Origin: Pseudomonas grandcourensis
Lineage (GTDB): Bacteria; Pseudomonadota; Gammaproteobacteria; Pseudomonadales; Pseudomonadaceae
Assembly (NCBI RefSeq): GCF_039909015.1
Contig: NZ_CP150919.1
Location: 472,501 to 536,500 of the forward strand
Direction of reading: 5' to 3'
Length of the DNA stretch: 64,000 nt
In this document: positions 1-11,625 of the stretch, in pieces
How positions within the stretch are numbered: position 1 is the first letter of the stretch
Layout of the letters: each line of letters begins with the position of its first letter
The notes under the pieces: generated by a model
The model's database searches: none
What the model was told of the DNA's origin: nothing
Seen by the model: only the letters and a program-made list of their open reading frames with translations
Translations under genes and position numbers: made by a program

Positions 1-3000
1 GATCAGGACATGGCCGTCAAGCTGTTCACCTCCCGTCGTCGCTCGTCCGTGGCCAACGCCGCCGATGCCGACCACTACGTCTGCAGTTTTTCGCACAAGA
101 CCATCATTTATAAAGGCCTGATGATGCCGGCGGATTTGACCGCCTTCTATCCAGACCTGAGCGATGAGCGCCTGCAAACGTCGATTTGCGTGTTCCACCA
201 GCGCTTCTCCACCAACACCCTGCCGAAATGGCCGCTGGCTCAACCGTTCCGCTTCCTGGCGCACAACGGCGAGATCAACACCATCACCGGCAACCGCAAC
301 TGGGCCGTGGCCCGTCGCACCAAGTTCACCAACGATCTGATGGACCTGGAAGAGCTCGGCCCGCTGGTCAACCGCGTGGGTTCCGACTCATCGAGCATGG
401 ACAACATGCTGGAGCTGATGGTCACCGGTGGCATCGACCTGTTCCGTGGCGTGCGGATGATCATTCCGCCTGCGTGGCAGAACGTCGAGACCATGGACCC
501 GGATCTGCGTGCGTTCTACGAATATAACTCGATGCACATGGAACCGTGGGACGGCCCGGCCGGCGTGGTTATGACCGACGGTCGCTACGCGGTGTGCCTG
601 CTCGACCGTAACGGTCTGCGCCCAGCGCGTTGGGTCACCACCAAGAACGGTTTCATCACCCTGGCCTCGGAAATCGGTGTCTGGAACTACCAGCCTGAAG
701 ACGTGATCGCCAAGGGCCGTGTGGGCCCGGGCCAGATCTTTGCCGTGGACACCGAAACCGGTCAGATCCTCGACACCGATGCGATCGACAACCGCCTGAA
801 GTCCCGTCATCCGTACAAGCAATGGCTGCGCAAGAATGCCCTGCGCATCCAGGCGACCATGGAAGACAACGACCACGGTTCGGCATTCTATGACGTCGAC
901 CAGCTCAAGCAATACATGAAGATGTATCAGGTCACGTTCGAAGAGCGCGACCAAGTGCTGCGTCCGCTGGGCGAACAGGGCTACGAAGCCGTGGGCTCGA
1001 TGGGCGACGATACGCCGATGGCCGTGCTGTCCCAGCGCGTGCGCACACCGTACGACTATTTCCGCCAGCAGTTCGCGCAGGTCACCAACCCGCCGATCGA
1101 CCCGCTGCGTGAAGCCATCGTCATGTCGCTGGAGATCTGCCTCGGAGCCGAGCGCAACATCTTCCAGGAATCACCGGAACACGCTTCGCGTGTGATCCTC
1201 AGCTCGCCGGTCATTTCCCCGGCCAAGTGGCGTTCGCTGATGAACCTCGATCGTCCGGGCTTCGAGCGCGCGATCATCGATCTGAACTACGACGAAAGCG
1301 TCGGCCTCGAAGCGGCGATCCGCAACGTCGCCGATCAGGCTGAAGAAGCCGTGCGCGCCGGTCGTACCCAGGTCGTGCTGAGTGACCGTCACATTGCCCC
1401 GGGCAAGTTGCCGATCCACGCTTCGCTCGCTACCGGCGCGGTGCACCACCGCCTGACCGAAAAAGGCCTGCGTTGCGACTCCAACATTCTGGTGGAAACC
1501 GCGACCGCTCGCGATCCGCATCACTTCGCCGTGTTGATCGGTTTCGGCGCCTCTGCCGTCTATCCGTTCCTGGCCTACGAAGTGCTGGGTGACCTGATCC
1601 GTACCGGTGAAGTACTGGGCGACCTCTACGAGGTGTTCAAGAACTACCGTAAAGGCATCACCAAAGGCCTGCTCAAGATCCTGTCGAAGATGGGCATCTC
1701 GACCATCACTTCGTACCGTGGTGCGCAGTTGTTCGAAGCCATCGGTCTGTCCGAGGAAGTCTGCAACCTGAGCTTCCGTGGCGTGCCGAGCCGCATCAAG
1801 GGTGCACGTTTCGTCGACATCGAAGCCGAGCAGAAAGCCCTGGCCACCGAAGCCTGGAGCCCGCGCAAGCCGATCCAGCAAGGCGGCCTGCTGAAGTTCG
1901 TCCACGGTGGCGAATATCACGCGTACAACCCGGACGTGGTCAACACTCTGCAAGCCGCTGTGCAGCAGGGCGACTACAGCAAGTTCAAGGAATACACGTC
2001 GCTGGTGGATAACCGCCCGGTGTCGATGATCCGCGACCTGCTGAAAGTCAAAACCCTGGACACGCCGCTGGACATCAGCGAGATCGAACCGCTGGAATCG
2101 GTGCTCAAGCGCTTCGACTCCGCCGGTATCTCCTTGGGCGCACTGTCGCCGGAAGCTCACGAAGCCCTGGCCGAAGCCATGAACCGCCTCGGTGCGCGTT
2201 CCAACTCCGGTGAAGGCGGCGAAGACCCGGCGCGCTACGGCACCATCAAGAGCTCGAAAATCAAGCAAGTGGCAACCGGCCGTTTCGGTGTAACCCCGGA
2301 ATACCTGGTCAACGCTGAAGTGCTGCAGATCAAGGTCGCCCAGGGCGCCAAGCCCGGCGAAGGTGGTCAACTGCCAGGCGGCAAGGTCAACGGCCTGATC
2401 GCCAAACTGCGTTACGCAGTGCCAGGCGTGACCCTGATTTCGCCTCCGCCGCACCACGACATCTATTCCATCGAAGACTTGTCGCAGCTGATTTTCGATC
2501 TGAAACAAGTCAACCCGAAGGCGCTGGTCTCGGTGAAGCTGGTAGCAGAAGCGGGCGTCGGCACCATCGCCGCCGGTGTGGCCAAGGCCTACGCGGACTT
2601 GATCACCATCTCCGGCTACGACGGCGGCACCGGTGCATCGCCGCTGACCTCGATCAAATATGCGGGTGCTCCGTGGGAGCTAGGCCTGGCCGAAACCCAC
2701 CAGACCCTGCGCGGCAACGATCTGCGCGGCAAAGTGCGGGTACAAACCGACGGCGGCCTGAAAACCGGCCTCGACGTGATCAAGGCGGCCATCCTCGGCG
2801 CTGAAAGCTTCGGCTTCGGCACCGCGCCAATGATCGCACTGGGCTGCAAATACCTGCGCATCTGCCACCTGAACAACTGCGCCACTGGCGTCGCGACCCA
2901 GAACGAGAAGCTGCGCAAGGATCACTACATCGGTACCGTCGACATGGTGGTGAATTTCTTCACCTACGTCGCCGAAGAAACTCGTGAGTGGCTGGCCAAG

Positions 3001-3990
3001 CTGGGTGTGCGCTCCCTCGAAGAGCTGATCGGCCGTACCGATCTGCTGGAAATCCTCGAAGGCCAGACCGCCAAGCAGCATCACCTGGACCTGACCCCGT
3101 TGCTGGGCAGCGACCACGTGCCGGCGGACAAGCCGCAGTTCTGTGGCGTTGAGCGCAACCCGCCGTTCGACAAGGGCCTGCTGGCCGAGAAAATGGTCGA
3201 CATGGCCACCTCGGCGATCAACGACTTGAGCGGCGCTGAATTCACCCTGGATATCTGCAACTGCGACCGTTCCATCGGCGCACGGATCTCCGGCGAAATC
3301 GCGCGCAAGCACGGTAACCAGGGCATGGCCAACGCGCCGGTCACGTTCCGCTTCAAGGGCACTGCCGGTCAGAGCTTCGGCGTGTGGAACGCCGGTGGTC
3401 TGCACATGTACCTGGAAGGCGACGCCAACGACTACGTCGGCAAAGGCATGACCGGCGGCAAGCTGGTCATCGTGCCACCGAAGGGCAGCGTCTACCGCAC
3501 CCAGGACAGTGCCATCATCGGCAACACCTGCCTGTACGGCGCCACTGGCGGCAAGCTGTTCGCCGCCGGCACCGCGGGCGAGCGTTTCGCCGTGCGTAAC
3601 TCCGGTGCCCACACCGTCGTGGAAGGCACTGGCGATCACTGCTGCGAGTACATGACCGGTGGTTTCGTCTGCGTATTGGGCAAGACCGGTTACAACTTTG
3701 GCTCTGGCATGACCGGCGGTTTCGCCTACGTGCTCGACCAGGACAACACCTTCGTTGACCGGGTCAACCACGAACTGGTGGAAATCCAGCGGATCAGCGG
3801 CGAGGCGATGGAAGCCTACCGTAGCCACCTGCAACGCGTGCTGAACGAGTACGTCGAGGAAACCGACAGCGAGTGGGGTCGTGAACTCGCCGAGAACCTC
3901 GATGATTACGTGCGCCGTTTCTGGCTGGTCAAGCCCAAGGCTGCCAACCTGAAGTCGTTGCTTTCCAGCACCCGTGCCAACCCGCAGTGA
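1..3990 (+). CDS. gltB: Glutamate synthase (NADPH) large subunit, 5' end cut by window
   Basis: This is the large subunit of glutamate synthase, which moves the amide nitrogen of glutamine to 2-oxoglutarate to give two glutamates during ammonium assimilation. The frame is open from the first base and the visible part has about 1,329 codons. Family members run to about 1,480 residues, so roughly 150 N-terminal residues, including the amidotransferase Cys1, lie outside the window; the ATG at base 10 is internal. Visible in order are the rest of the class-II amidotransferase domain ([24 protein letters not shown]), the central domain, the FMN-binding synthase domain ([22 protein letters not shown]) with an iron-sulfur cysteine cluster (CxxxxxC around [12 protein letters not shown]), and the C-terminal beta-helix with repeated glycine motifs. 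gltD follows 32 bases later, so the two form an operon. Confidence 0.98.
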   Translation, partial: DQDMAVKLFTSRRRSSVANAADADHYVCSFSHKTIIYKGLMMPADLTAFYPDLSDERLQTSICVFHQRFSTNTLPKWPLAQPFRFLAHNGEINTITGNRNWAVARRTKFTNDLMDLEELGPLVNRVGSDSSSMDNMLELMVTGGIDLFRGVRMIIPPAWQNVETMDPDLRAFYEYNSMHMEPWDGPAGVVMTDGRYAVCLLDRNGLRPARWVTTKNGFITLASEIGVWNYQPEDVIAKGRVGPGQIFAVDTETGQILDTDAIDNRLKSRHPYKQWLRKNALRIQATMEDNDHGSAFYDVDQLKQYMKMYQVTFEERDQVLRPLGEQGYEAVGSMGDDTPMAVLSQRVRTPYDYFRQQFAQVTNPPIDPLREAIVMSLEICLGAERNIFQESPEHASRVILSSPVISPAKWRSLMNLDRPGFERAIIDLNYDESVGLEAAIRNVADQAEEAVRAGRTQVVLSDRHIAPGKLPIHASLATGAVHHRLTEKGLRCDSNILVETATARDPHHFAVLIGFGASAVYPFLAYEVLGDLIRTGEVLGDLYEVFKNYRKGITKGLLKILSKMGISTITSYRGAQLFEAIGLSEEVCNLSFRGVPSRIKGARFVDIEAEQKALATEAWSPRKPIQQGGLLKFVHGGEYHAYNPDVVNTLQAAVQQGDYSKFKEYTSLVDNRPVSMIRDLLKVKTLDTPLDISEIEPLESVLKRFDSAGISLGALSPEAHEALAEAMNRLGARSNSGEGGEDPARYGTIKSSKIKQVATGRFGVTPEYLVNAEVLQIKVAQGAKPGEGGQLPGGKVNGLIAKLRYAVPGVTLISPPPHHDIYSIEDLSQLIFDLKQVNPKALVSVKLVAEAGVGTIAAGVAKAYADLITISGYDGGTGASPLTSIKYAGAPWELGLAETHQTLRGNDLRGKVRVQTDGGLKTGLDVIKAAILGAESFGFGTAPMIALGCKYLRICHLNNCATGVATQNEKLRKDHYIGTVDMVVNFFTYVAEETREWLAKLGVRSLEELIGRTDLLEILEGQTAKQHHLDLTPLLGSDHVPADKPQFCGVERNPPFDKGLLAEKMVDMATSAINDLSGAEFTLDICNCDRSIGARISGEIARKHGNQGMANAPVTFRFKGTAGQSFGVWNAGGLHMYLEGDANDYVGKGMTGGKLVIVPPKGSVYRTQDSAIIGNTCLYGATGGKLFAAGTAGERFAVRNSGAHTVVEGTGDHCCEYMTGGFVCVLGKTGYNFGSGMTGGFAYVLDQDNTFVDRVNHELVEIQRISGEAMEAYRSHLQRVLNEYVEETDSEWGRELAENLDDYVRRFWLVKPKAANLKSLLSSTRANPQ

Positions 3991-4013
3991 TATGCGCCTG
4001 AAGAGTTTGATGA

Positions 4014-5441
<1,428 letters not shown>

Positions 5442-5471
5442 ACCCTGATCCTGAGCCGAATGCAGTAAAAA

Positions 5472-5561
5472 TGTGGGAGCGGGCTTGCTCGCGAAGAGGG
5501 AGTATCAGTCGACAGTTTTGTTGCCTGACACACCGCATTCGCGAGCAAGCCCGCTCCCACA
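5472..5561. repeat. REPIN (paired inverted REP elements)
   Basis: Two inverted copies of TGTGGGAGCGGGCTTGCTCG flank a short spacer between gltD and hemE. Each copy can form its own hairpin. This is the standard layout of REPINs, the non-autonomous elements moved by RAYT transposases in fluorescent pseudomonads. No RAYT gene lies in the window. Confidence 0.9.
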
Positions 5562-5694
5562 GTTGTTTCGCGGTGTTGCTAAACTCTGTATTTCATTGCG
5601 ACAAATTGACCCGAAAGACAAAAGCCTCCGCTCTTGCCGTGCCTTTTGCGCCCGGCTCTGAGAAAATGCCCTCACTTTTTTTCCGGATGCCGAC

Positions 5695-6762
5695 ATGACT
5701 GCCCTGAAGAACGACCGTTTCCTGCGCGCCCTGCTCAAGCAACCCGTAGACGTCACCCCTGTGTGGATGATGCGTCAGGCCGGTCGGTACCTGCCTGAAT
5801 ACCGCGCCAGCCGTGCCAAGGCCGGCGATTTCATGAGCCTGTGCATGAACCCGGCGTTCGCTTGCGAAGTCACGATGCAGCCGCTCGACCGCTATCCACA
5901 ACTGGACGCGGCGATCCTCTTCTCCGACATCCTGACCATCCCCGATGCCATGGGCCAGGGCCTGTACTTCGAAACCGGCGAAGGTCCGCGCTTCAAGAAA
6001 GTCGTCAGCACCCTGGCCGACATCGAAGCCTTGCCGATCCCTGATCCGCAGAAAGACCTCGGCTATGTGATGGACGCCGTCAGCACCATCCGCCGCGAAC
6101 TGAACGGTCGAGTGCCATTGATCGGCTTCTCCGGCAGCCCGTGGACCCTGGCGACCTATATGGTCGAAGGCGGCTCGTCGAAAGACTTCCGCAAGACCAA
6201 GGCCATGCTCTACGACAACCCGCAAGCCATGCACCTGCTGCTGGATAAACTCGCGCAATCGGTCACCAGCTACCTCAACGGCCAGATCATGGCCGGTGCA
6301 CAAGCGGTGCAGATCTTCGACACTTGGGGCGGCAACCTGTCGGCGGCGGCGTACCAGGAGTTCTCCCTGGCCTACATGAAGAAAATCGTCAGCGGTTTGA
6401 TCCGCGAGCATGAAGGCCGCAAGGTGCCGGTGATCCTGTTCACCAAGAACGGTGGCCTGTGGCTGGAAAGCATCGCCGATGCCGGTGCCGACGCACTGGG
6501 CCTGGACTGGACGTGCGACATCGGCAACGCCCGTACCCGTGTTGGCGACAAGGTCGCGCTGCAAGGCAACATGGACCCGACCGTGCTCTACGCCAAGCCG
6601 GAAGCGATTCGCGCTGAAGTCGGGCGCATCCTGGCCAGCTACGGCAAAGGCAGCGGCCACGTGTTCAACCTCGGTCATGGCATCACGCCGGAAGTCGATC
6701 CGGAACATGCTGGCGCCTTCCTGCGCGCGGTACATGAACTGTCGGCGCAGTATCACGAATAG
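5695..6762 (+). CDS. hemE: Uroporphyrinogen decarboxylase
   Basis: HemE removes four carboxyl groups from uroporphyrinogen III to give coproporphyrinogen III in cytoplasmic haem synthesis. The 355 residues are the usual family length. The N-terminal signature [16 protein letters not shown] (about residues 21-36) contains the conserved arginines that bind the substrate carboxylates. The catalytic aspartate region ([12 protein letters not shown]) and the C-terminal NLGHGI motif are also present. The ATG at 5695 starts directly at the expected N-terminus. A strong intrinsic terminator follows 22 bases after the stop, so the gene appears to be transcribed alone or as the last gene of its unit. 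Confidence 0.98.
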   Translation: MTALKNDRFLRALLKQPVDVTPVWMMRQAGRYLPEYRASRAKAGDFMSLCMNPAFACEVTMQPLDRYPQLDAAILFSDILTIPDAMGQGLYFETGEGPRFKKVVSTLADIEALPIPDPQKDLGYVMDAVSTIRRELNGRVPLIGFSGSPWTLATYMVEGGSSKDFRKTKAMLYDNPQAMHLLLDKLAQSVTSYLNGQIMAGAQAVQIFDTWGGNLSAAAYQEFSLAYMKKIVSGLIREHEGRKVPVILFTKNGGLWLESIADAGADALGLDWTCDIGNARTRVGDKVALQGNMDPTVLYAKPEAIRAEVGRILASYGKGSGHVFNLGHGITPEVDPEHAGAFLRAVHELSAQYHE

Positions 6763-6784
6763 CGATTGCCCGTTTTAAAAAAAG

Positions 6785-6817
6785 CCTGTCCCGCCTAGTG
6801 CCGGACAGGTTTTTTTG
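6785..6817 (+). terminator. Rho-independent terminator after hemE
   Basis: A CCTGTCC/GGACAGG stem with an 11-base loop is followed directly by a run of eight T residues, 22 bases after the hemE stop codon. Confidence 0.9.
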
Positions 6818-7053
6818 TGCCGTTTAAAAGCTCAATCGATAAAGCATTACTAGCTGTAAGAATGTTTTCTTTCTTTGTCGGACCGAGGAGTGAAGAGACT
6901 GTTCCTGCCTCGCGTGGTGATTACTCCTACATAGAATTTTCTTTCATCCCCGTAAGGTTCCAGGCTCTTGTCCGGCGTATCGCCGAACAGTCACGAAGCG
7001 AACAGGGGCGCCCACAAGGCGCCCTGTTTTCGATAAGCAGTCTGGAATACATC
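6818..7053 (+). promoter_or_regulatory. Untranslated leader and promoter region of the LPMO gene
   Basis: These 236 bases lie between the hemE terminator and the LPMO start. The reading frame stays open through them, but the translation is not protein-like, and the signal peptide only begins at 7054. The region contains a small inverted repeat (GTCCGGCG/CGCCGAAC around 6970-6987) and a stronger GC-rich hairpin at 7003-7030. No clear -35/-10 pair could be assigned by eye. Confidence 0.5.
7003..7030 (+). promoter_or_regulatory. Terminator-like hairpin in the LPMO leader
   Basis: CAGGGGCGCC and GGCGCCCTG can pair across a five-base loop, with one bulged G, and are followed by TTTT. The hairpin ends 23 bases before the ATG. 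It could be an attenuator, or the end of a small RNA encoded in the leader. Confidence 0.5.
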
Positions 7054-8520
7054 ATGAAAATTACATTTGATAAAAGAAGTGCTTTAACGGCCTGCACTTC
7101 ATCGATGATCCTGTTATCGGCAATGCTGGCCTCTCAAACCGTTTCCGCCCACGGCTATCTGGAAGTGCCGCCTTCGCGCGCGTTGGCTTGCCAGAAAGGC
7201 TTGAACACCAACTGCGGTGGCGCCCAGTACGAGCCGCAGAGCGTCGGTGAAACCTTCAAAGGCTTTCCGGCGGGCGTCGGCGGTGCTGCCCAGCAGGGGC
7301 CGGTCGATGGCAAGATCGCCAGCGGTGGTCACTCGCTGTTCTCTGCCATGGACGCACAGTCCGCCACCCGTTGGCACCTGACTGAAATCAAGGACCGCAA
7401 CATCGATTTCAAGTGGCATTACACAGCGGTTCACCCGGCCACCAAGCACGAGTATTTCATCACCCGCAACGGCTGGAACCCGAATGAGTCGCTCAAGCGC
7501 GCCACCTTCGAAAGCACGCCGTTCTGCACCATCGACGGTGGCAATAAGCGTCCGGAGTCCAGCGACAAGCACAACTGCAACATTCCGGCGGACAAGTCTG
7601 GCCATCACGTCGTCCTGGCCATCTGGACCGTGGGCGATACCGATGCCGCGTTCTACAACGCCACGGATCTGAACATCCTGGCGGAGCCTGAGCTGCCTGG
7701 CGGCTGGTCCTCCGTAGGCAGCATTGCGCCTTCGACGGCGCTGCTGGTGGGCGACAAGGTCAAGGCCCGCGCGTTCACCGCCAATGGCGAGAGCCCGGAC
7801 TACAGTGTCGAAATCAGCATTGATAACGCTGAAGACGGCACGCCGCAAAACTGGTCGTTCAAGTTGGCCGAAAAAATCAACCAGACCCACACCCTCGTTC
7901 GTGCCGGTATCCGCGACGAGAGCGGCAATGTTGAGCCGGTCAAAGGCGCCAACAGCCTCTACGCACAAAAAGACAGCGGGGTAGTCCGCTACGAAGTGCA
8001 ACTGGACATGAAGGAAGACACCGCCGCGCGCATGGCGGTGGCCTCGCAGCAAGCCGAATACGTCCTGGATAAAGGCCGGGCGAAGGTCGACTTCAGCATG
8101 ATCGCGAACCGTGCAATGAACGTCGAAGCCACTTTGCTCGACCAGAACAACAAACCGGTAGGCACCACCTCGGCACAAGTGGCCAGCGGTTCCACCTCGC
8201 TGTCCATGGATGTTCGCAGCAACCCGGGCGCGCACACCTTGACCCTGGTCGGCACCACCCTGGATGGCCGCACGACCCGTCAGGACACCCAGACCACCCA
8301 GTTGACCGGTGAGGGTGCCGGCATCGAATACGACTTCGTGTTCCCAGAAGGCCTCAGCGACTACAAAGCCGGCACCAAGGTGCTGCATCCAAAGACCAAC
8401 GAAGTCTTTGAGTGCAAGCCGTTCCCCGAGTCGGGTTACTGCAAGCAGTACAGCCCCTCAGCCAACGGTTATGAACCGGTTGTCGGTGCTCACTGGCACA
8501 TGGCGTGGAACAAGTTGTAA
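7054..8520 (+). CDS. gbpA: Secreted chitin-binding lytic polysaccharide monooxygenase (GbpA/CbpD type)
   Basis: This is an exported AA10-family copper enzyme that cleaves crystalline chitin oxidatively. The 488-residue precursor has a signal peptide of about 32 residues ending SQTVSA, which leaves His33 as the mature N-terminus. His33 and His127 (in TAVHPATK) are the expected histidine-brace copper ligands. The AA10 domain spans about residues 33-210 and contains FITRNGWNP. Middle GbpA-like domains follow (about 215-430), and the last 50 residues form a small aromatic chitin-binding module with cysteines (FECKPFPESGYCKQY). I chose ATG 7054 because the signal peptide begins there; longer in-frame starts add an unlikely tail. 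The P. aeruginosa homologue CbpD is a type II secretion substrate, and the secretion operon follows here, so this is its probable cargo. Confidence 0.93.
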   Translation: MKITFDKRSALTACTSSMILLSAMLASQTVSAHGYLEVPPSRALACQKGLNTNCGGAQYEPQSVGETFKGFPAGVGGAAQQGPVDGKIASGGHSLFSAMDAQSATRWHLTEIKDRNIDFKWHYTAVHPATKHEYFITRNGWNPNESLKRATFESTPFCTIDGGNKRPESSDKHNCNIPADKSGHHVVLAIWTVGDTDAAFYNATDLNILAEPELPGGWSSVGSIAPSTALLVGDKVKARAFTANGESPDYSVEISIDNAEDGTPQNWSFKLAEKINQTHTLVRAGIRDESGNVEPVKGANSLYAQKDSGVVRYEVQLDMKEDTAARMAVASQQAEYVLDKGRAKVDFSMIANRAMNVEATLLDQNNKPVGTTSAQVASGSTSLSMDVRSNPGAHTLTLVGTTLDGRTTRQDTQTTQLTGEGAGIEYDFVFPEGLSDYKAGTKVLHPKTNEVFECKPFPESGYCKQYSPSANGYEPVVGAHWHMAWNKL

Positions 8521-8535
8521 GTCCCCCTCGTAGCA

Positions 8536-8572
8536 CTTCAGGTGATCGGTAGCCGATCGCCTGAAGCTTTAT
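8536..8572 (+). terminator. Probable terminator after the LPMO gene
   Basis: CTTCAGGTGATCGG and CCGATCGCCTGAAG pair almost perfectly over 14 bases around a TAG loop, followed by a short weak T-rich tail. It separates the LPMO gene from the b561/gsp operon, although read-through is possible. Confidence 0.7.
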
Positions 8573-8597
8573 TCCCTTGATGTTGATCGAGTTGAAA

Positions 8598-9146
8598 ATG
8601 ACGGTTTCGGGTTATTCCAGACAGCGCGTGCTGCTGCATTGGTTGTCTGCGGCGGTGATCCTGTGGACCTTGCTGACTGGTTTTCTTGTGGCCGGTTTCG
8701 AGGTGTCTGCGCACACCAGGGAGTCGGTTGCGTTCTTCAATGTTTCGCTGACGACAGTGTTCATACCGTTTTACCTGTGGCGCCTGTTTCTGTTTTTCAC
8801 TCATACCCGATTTTCGGGCATGCGGTCGTTGTCTCTTGTTGAAGTGCTCGCACTGTTCGTGCACTCATCGATTTACCTCATCGTCGGTGCCGTTCTGGTG
8901 ACCGGCGTGTTGATGATGGATCGTCCGATCAATGTATTCGGGGTTGTCGAGATCGCTCAGCCGTTAAGCGATCCACGCCTGATCGCCCTGTTCGTCACGG
9001 TTCACACGTGGGCGTGTGTCGTGCTGTCGCTGCTGCTGGCCGCCCACATCGGCGCCGTCATCGTGCATGAGGCCTGCAACCACCGGGTGCTGCGACGGAT
9101 GTCTTTGCGCCTGTGTGGCAAGCCTGGGGCCGGGCGACTTGAGTGA
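8598..9146 (+). CDS. Cytochrome b561-like integral membrane protein
   Basis: This 182-residue protein has four hydrophobic segments and the layout of the bacterial cytochrome b561 family, di-haem proteins that carry electrons in the inner membrane. It begins with the family-like SRQRVLLHWLSA, has a histidine at the third segment (FVHSSIYLIVGAVLVTGVLM) and several in the fourth (VHTWACVV, AAHIGAVIVHE). By eye, the histidine usually found at the start of segment 2 (as in LHISLG) is replaced by Asn-Val (FFNVSL), so haem content may be reduced. I chose ATG 8598 by family similarity; ATG 8580 or TTG 8577 would add 6 or 7 residues. Its stop lies 4 bases before gspC, so it is probably co-transcribed with the secretion genes. 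Its role there is unknown. Confidence 0.75.
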   Translation: MTVSGYSRQRVLLHWLSAAVILWTLLTGFLVAGFEVSAHTRESVAFFNVSLTTVFIPFYLWRLFLFFTHTRFSGMRSLSLVEVLALFVHSSIYLIVGAVLVTGVLMMDRPINVFGVVEIAQPLSDPRLIALFVTVHTWACVVLSLLLAAHIGAVIVHEACNHRVLRRMSLRLCGKPGAGRLE

Positions 9147-9150
9147 GACC

Positions 9151-9693
9151 ATGGTGATGTTTTCGCGCGAACGCTTGACCGTGCTGGCCTTGCTCCTGGG
9201 CAAGGCGAGTCTGCTGGTCGTGCCGCTGGCCTATGGCGCGTTCCTGGGCTGGCAGGAGTGGCGCTATCGCGAACAGTTGGTGCTGCCGGCACCGGTCGCA
9301 ACCTCGCGAACCGCTCCCGCACCCCGTCAAGCGCTCGACGCAACGGCGGTTGCAACGGTACTCGGTCTGACCACGGGTGCCGAATTGCTGCCGAGCGCGG
9401 AACCGCTGACCTTGAAGGCAAGCTTCGTCGTCACTCACGGCTTGTCCCGGGTGTTGCTGGCGGACTCGCAAGGCGCGCGCATCTACCAGGTCGGCGAGCG
9501 CTTGCCCGGTGGCAGTGTCTTGCGTCGCATCGAGCCCGATCACGCGGTGTTGTGGAGCAAAGGCCGAGAGGAACTGTTGACGCTCCAGCCTCCCGTCACG
9601 GGGTTTCTGCAACGGCTCGACCCCCACGGTGAGCCAAAAGTACCCAGCGTTTCTCCGCGTTTTTTTAGCCCGCTTGCCGGGCCGACAGAGTGA
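9151..9693 (+). CDS. gspC: Type II secretion inner-membrane protein GspC
   Basis: GspC links the inner-membrane platform to the outer-membrane secretin. The 180 residues show a short cytoplasmic start, one transmembrane segment (about residues 14-32), a proline/alanine-rich linker and a homology-region domain (about 75-155, with FVVTHGLSRVLLADSQGA and YQVGERLPGGSVLRRI). There is no PDZ or coiled-coil domain after it, so this is a short GspC. ATG 9151 follows a GAGTGAG ribosome-binding sequence that overlaps the stop of the b561 gene; ATG 9157 is an alternative. Its end overlaps the start of gspD. Confidence 0.85.
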   Translation: MVMFSRERLTVLALLLGKASLLVVPLAYGAFLGWQEWRYREQLVLPAPVATSRTAPAPRQALDATAVATVLGLTTGAELLPSAEPLTLKASFVVTHGLSRVLLADSQGARIYQVGERLPGGSVLRRIEPDHAVLWSKGREELLTLQPPVTGFLQRLDPHGEPKVPSVSPRFFSPLAGPTE

Positions 9694-11621
9694 TCAAGTT
9701 CATGAATAGCTTTCTCGGTGCGTTAGCACTGCGACCGGTGATTTTTTTCGTCGCCATGGTGGTAACGCTTTCCCACGGCGCGCTTGAGGCCGAGGAAGAA
9801 AAATGGCAGCTGGCGATGAACAACGCAGAGCTGCGTGACATCGTCGAAGAGATCTCCAACATTCTGGGGACCACCGTGGTACTGGACCCCAAAGTCTCCG
9901 GTCGAGTCACGGTCATGTCCAGACAGGCGCTCGATCGTGAAGGGGTGCGCCGGTTGTTCTATTCGGTGCTCGACGCCCACAACTTCACGGTGATCGATGA
10001 GGGCGACCGGATTCTCATCGCTCCAGTTGCCGAGGCCAAGACCCGAGCCGGACAGGGCACGGTAAAAACCACCACGGCGTCGCAGTTCGTGACCGAAGTC
10101 ATCGGCTTGAACACCAGCAGTGCCTCCGATATTGCCGGGTTGGTGCGGCCATTGGTCTCTGCCAATGGTTATGTCGGCCCTTCGGTGTCGGCCAATGCGT
10201 TGGTGTTGACCGATACCGCTGCCAATGTGAAGCGCATCGCCCGGGTGATCCGCGAACTGGACGCCGGTCAGAACAACCTGCACACGGTGGTTCAGCTCAA
10301 GCATGCCCTGGCAGGCGATGTCGCGCCGGTGATCGAGGCCTCCATGGGCAAGCGCAATGCCGAGTCAGTGATACAGGTGCTGGCCGACACCAGGACCAAT
10401 CGCCTGATTTTCATTGGCCCACCGGTCGTTCGCCAGCGCCTGATCGAGCTGGCCCGAGGTCTCGATACGCCGGCCACCACGACCCTCGACAATGCCCGGG
10501 TGATTCGCCTGCGCCACAGCGATGCCAAGCAGTTGGCCGAGATTCTTGAGTCGATGGGGCAGGGCAGAAAACAGACATCCGCCATCGGCAACGCCAAAGA
10601 CACTTCTGGCGCTGCAAGTTTCATGATCAAGGCCGACGAAAGCCAGAACGCGCTGGTGCTGATCGCCGAGCCCGCGCAGGTACGGACTATCGAAAACATC
10701 GTGCGTCAGCTGGATCAGCCACGGGCCCAGGTGTTGATCCATGCCGCCATCGTCGAAATCTCCGGCGACATCGCCGAGGCTGTGGGTGTGCAGTGGAACC
10801 TCAACACGGGCGACGCCAAGGGCTTCATCAACTTTCCCGGCACCGACATTCCGATCGTCGGCGGGCTGAAGTTCGACGAGAAAAGATCGGCGCCGGAAGG
10901 GGCGATCCTGCAACTGGGTGGCGACCGCTTCGGTGCGCTGGTTTCGGCCCTGGCCAGCAACACCCACAGCAACCTGCTGTCCACGCCGAGCCTGTTGACC
11001 CTGGACAATCAGGAAGCCGAGATCATCGTCGGCCAGAACGTGCCGTTCAAGACCGGCTCCTATGCCACCAACAGCAACGGCGGGGAAAATCCGTTCACCA
11101 CCGTCGAGCGCAAGGACGTCGGCATCAGCCTGAAGATCAAGCCTTACATCAACGAAGGCTCGACGTTGCGCCTGGAGGTCGAGCAGGAAGTGTCGGACAT
11201 CGCGCCGTCGGTGTCGGGCATTGATTCCTCGGACCTGATCACCAACAAGCGAGCGCTCAAGAGCACCATCCTCGCTGACGATGGCGAAATAATCGTGATC
11301 GGCGGCCTGATCCGGGACAGCGTGCGCACCCAGAAAAGCGGCGTGCCGCTGCTGCGTGACATTCCCTACCTCGGCGCGTTGTTCCGCTGGAATCGCGACA
11401 CTCAGACCAAAAGCAACCTGATGGTGTTCTTGCGCCCGACCATCGTGCGCAGCAAGGAAGACCTGTCCCAGGTCAGCCAGCAGCGTTACAACGCGCTGCG
11501 TGACTTGAGTAAATCGGGGGCGGGGGAAAACAACTCGCTGTTGCTGCCATCCGAGGCGCGCGGGTTGTTCGAACCGGCCAGCGACGCGCCAGTGTTCGAT
11601 TTGCGCGGCAAGGCGCAGTGA
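9690..11621 (+). CDS. gspD: Type II secretion outer-membrane secretin GspD
   Basis: GspD forms the multimeric outer-membrane channel through which folded proteins leave the periplasm. The protein has a signal sequence, an N0 domain (from about residue 35, WQLAMNNAELRDIVEEI), repeated N1-N3 domains and the C-terminal secretin domain (about 380-610), including VPFKTGSYATN and the conserved end DIPYLGALFRW. The 643 residues fit the family. The GTG at 9690 overlaps the gspC stop as GTGA, the same coupling seen at gspK; ATG 9702 is an equally possible start. No pilotin gene (gspS) is adjacent. Confidence 0.95.
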   Translation: MIKFMNSFLGALALRPVIFFVAMVVTLSHGALEAEEEKWQLAMNNAELRDIVEEISNILGTTVVLDPKVSGRVTVMSRQALDREGVRRLFYSVLDAHNFTVIDEGDRILIAPVAEAKTRAGQGTVKTTTASQFVTEVIGLNTSSASDIAGLVRPLVSANGYVGPSVSANALVLTDTAANVKRIARVIRELDAGQNNLHTVVQLKHALAGDVAPVIEASMGKRNAESVIQVLADTRTNRLIFIGPPVVRQRLIELARGLDTPATTTLDNARVIRLRHSDAKQLAEILESMGQGRKQTSAIGNAKDTSGAASFMIKADESQNALVLIAEPAQVRTIENIVRQLDQPRAQVLIHAAIVEISGDIAEAVGVQWNLNTGDAKGFINFPGTDIPIVGGLKFDEKRSAPEGAILQLGGDRFGALVSALASNTHSNLLSTPSLLTLDNQEAEIIVGQNVPFKTGSYATNSNGGENPFTTVERKDVGISLKIKPYINEGSTLRLEVEQEVSDIAPSVSGIDSSDLITNKRALKSTILADDGEIIVIGGLIRDSVRTQKSGVPLLRDIPYLGALFRWNRDTQTKSNLMVFLRPTIVRSKEDLSQVSQQRYNALRDLSKSGAGENNSLLLPSEARGLFEPASDAPVFDLRGKAQ

Positions 11622-11625
11622 ACCC

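Noticed and set aside
1..9. Loss of the GltB N-terminus as a biological truncation
   Set aside because: The frame is open at base 1, so the missing part is simply outside the window.
2680..3834. A 384-codon minus-strand frame
   Set aside because: It is antisense to the conserved C-terminal half of gltB.
6817..7053. An N-terminal extension of the LPMO
   Set aside because: It would precede the signal peptide and starts inside the hemE terminator.
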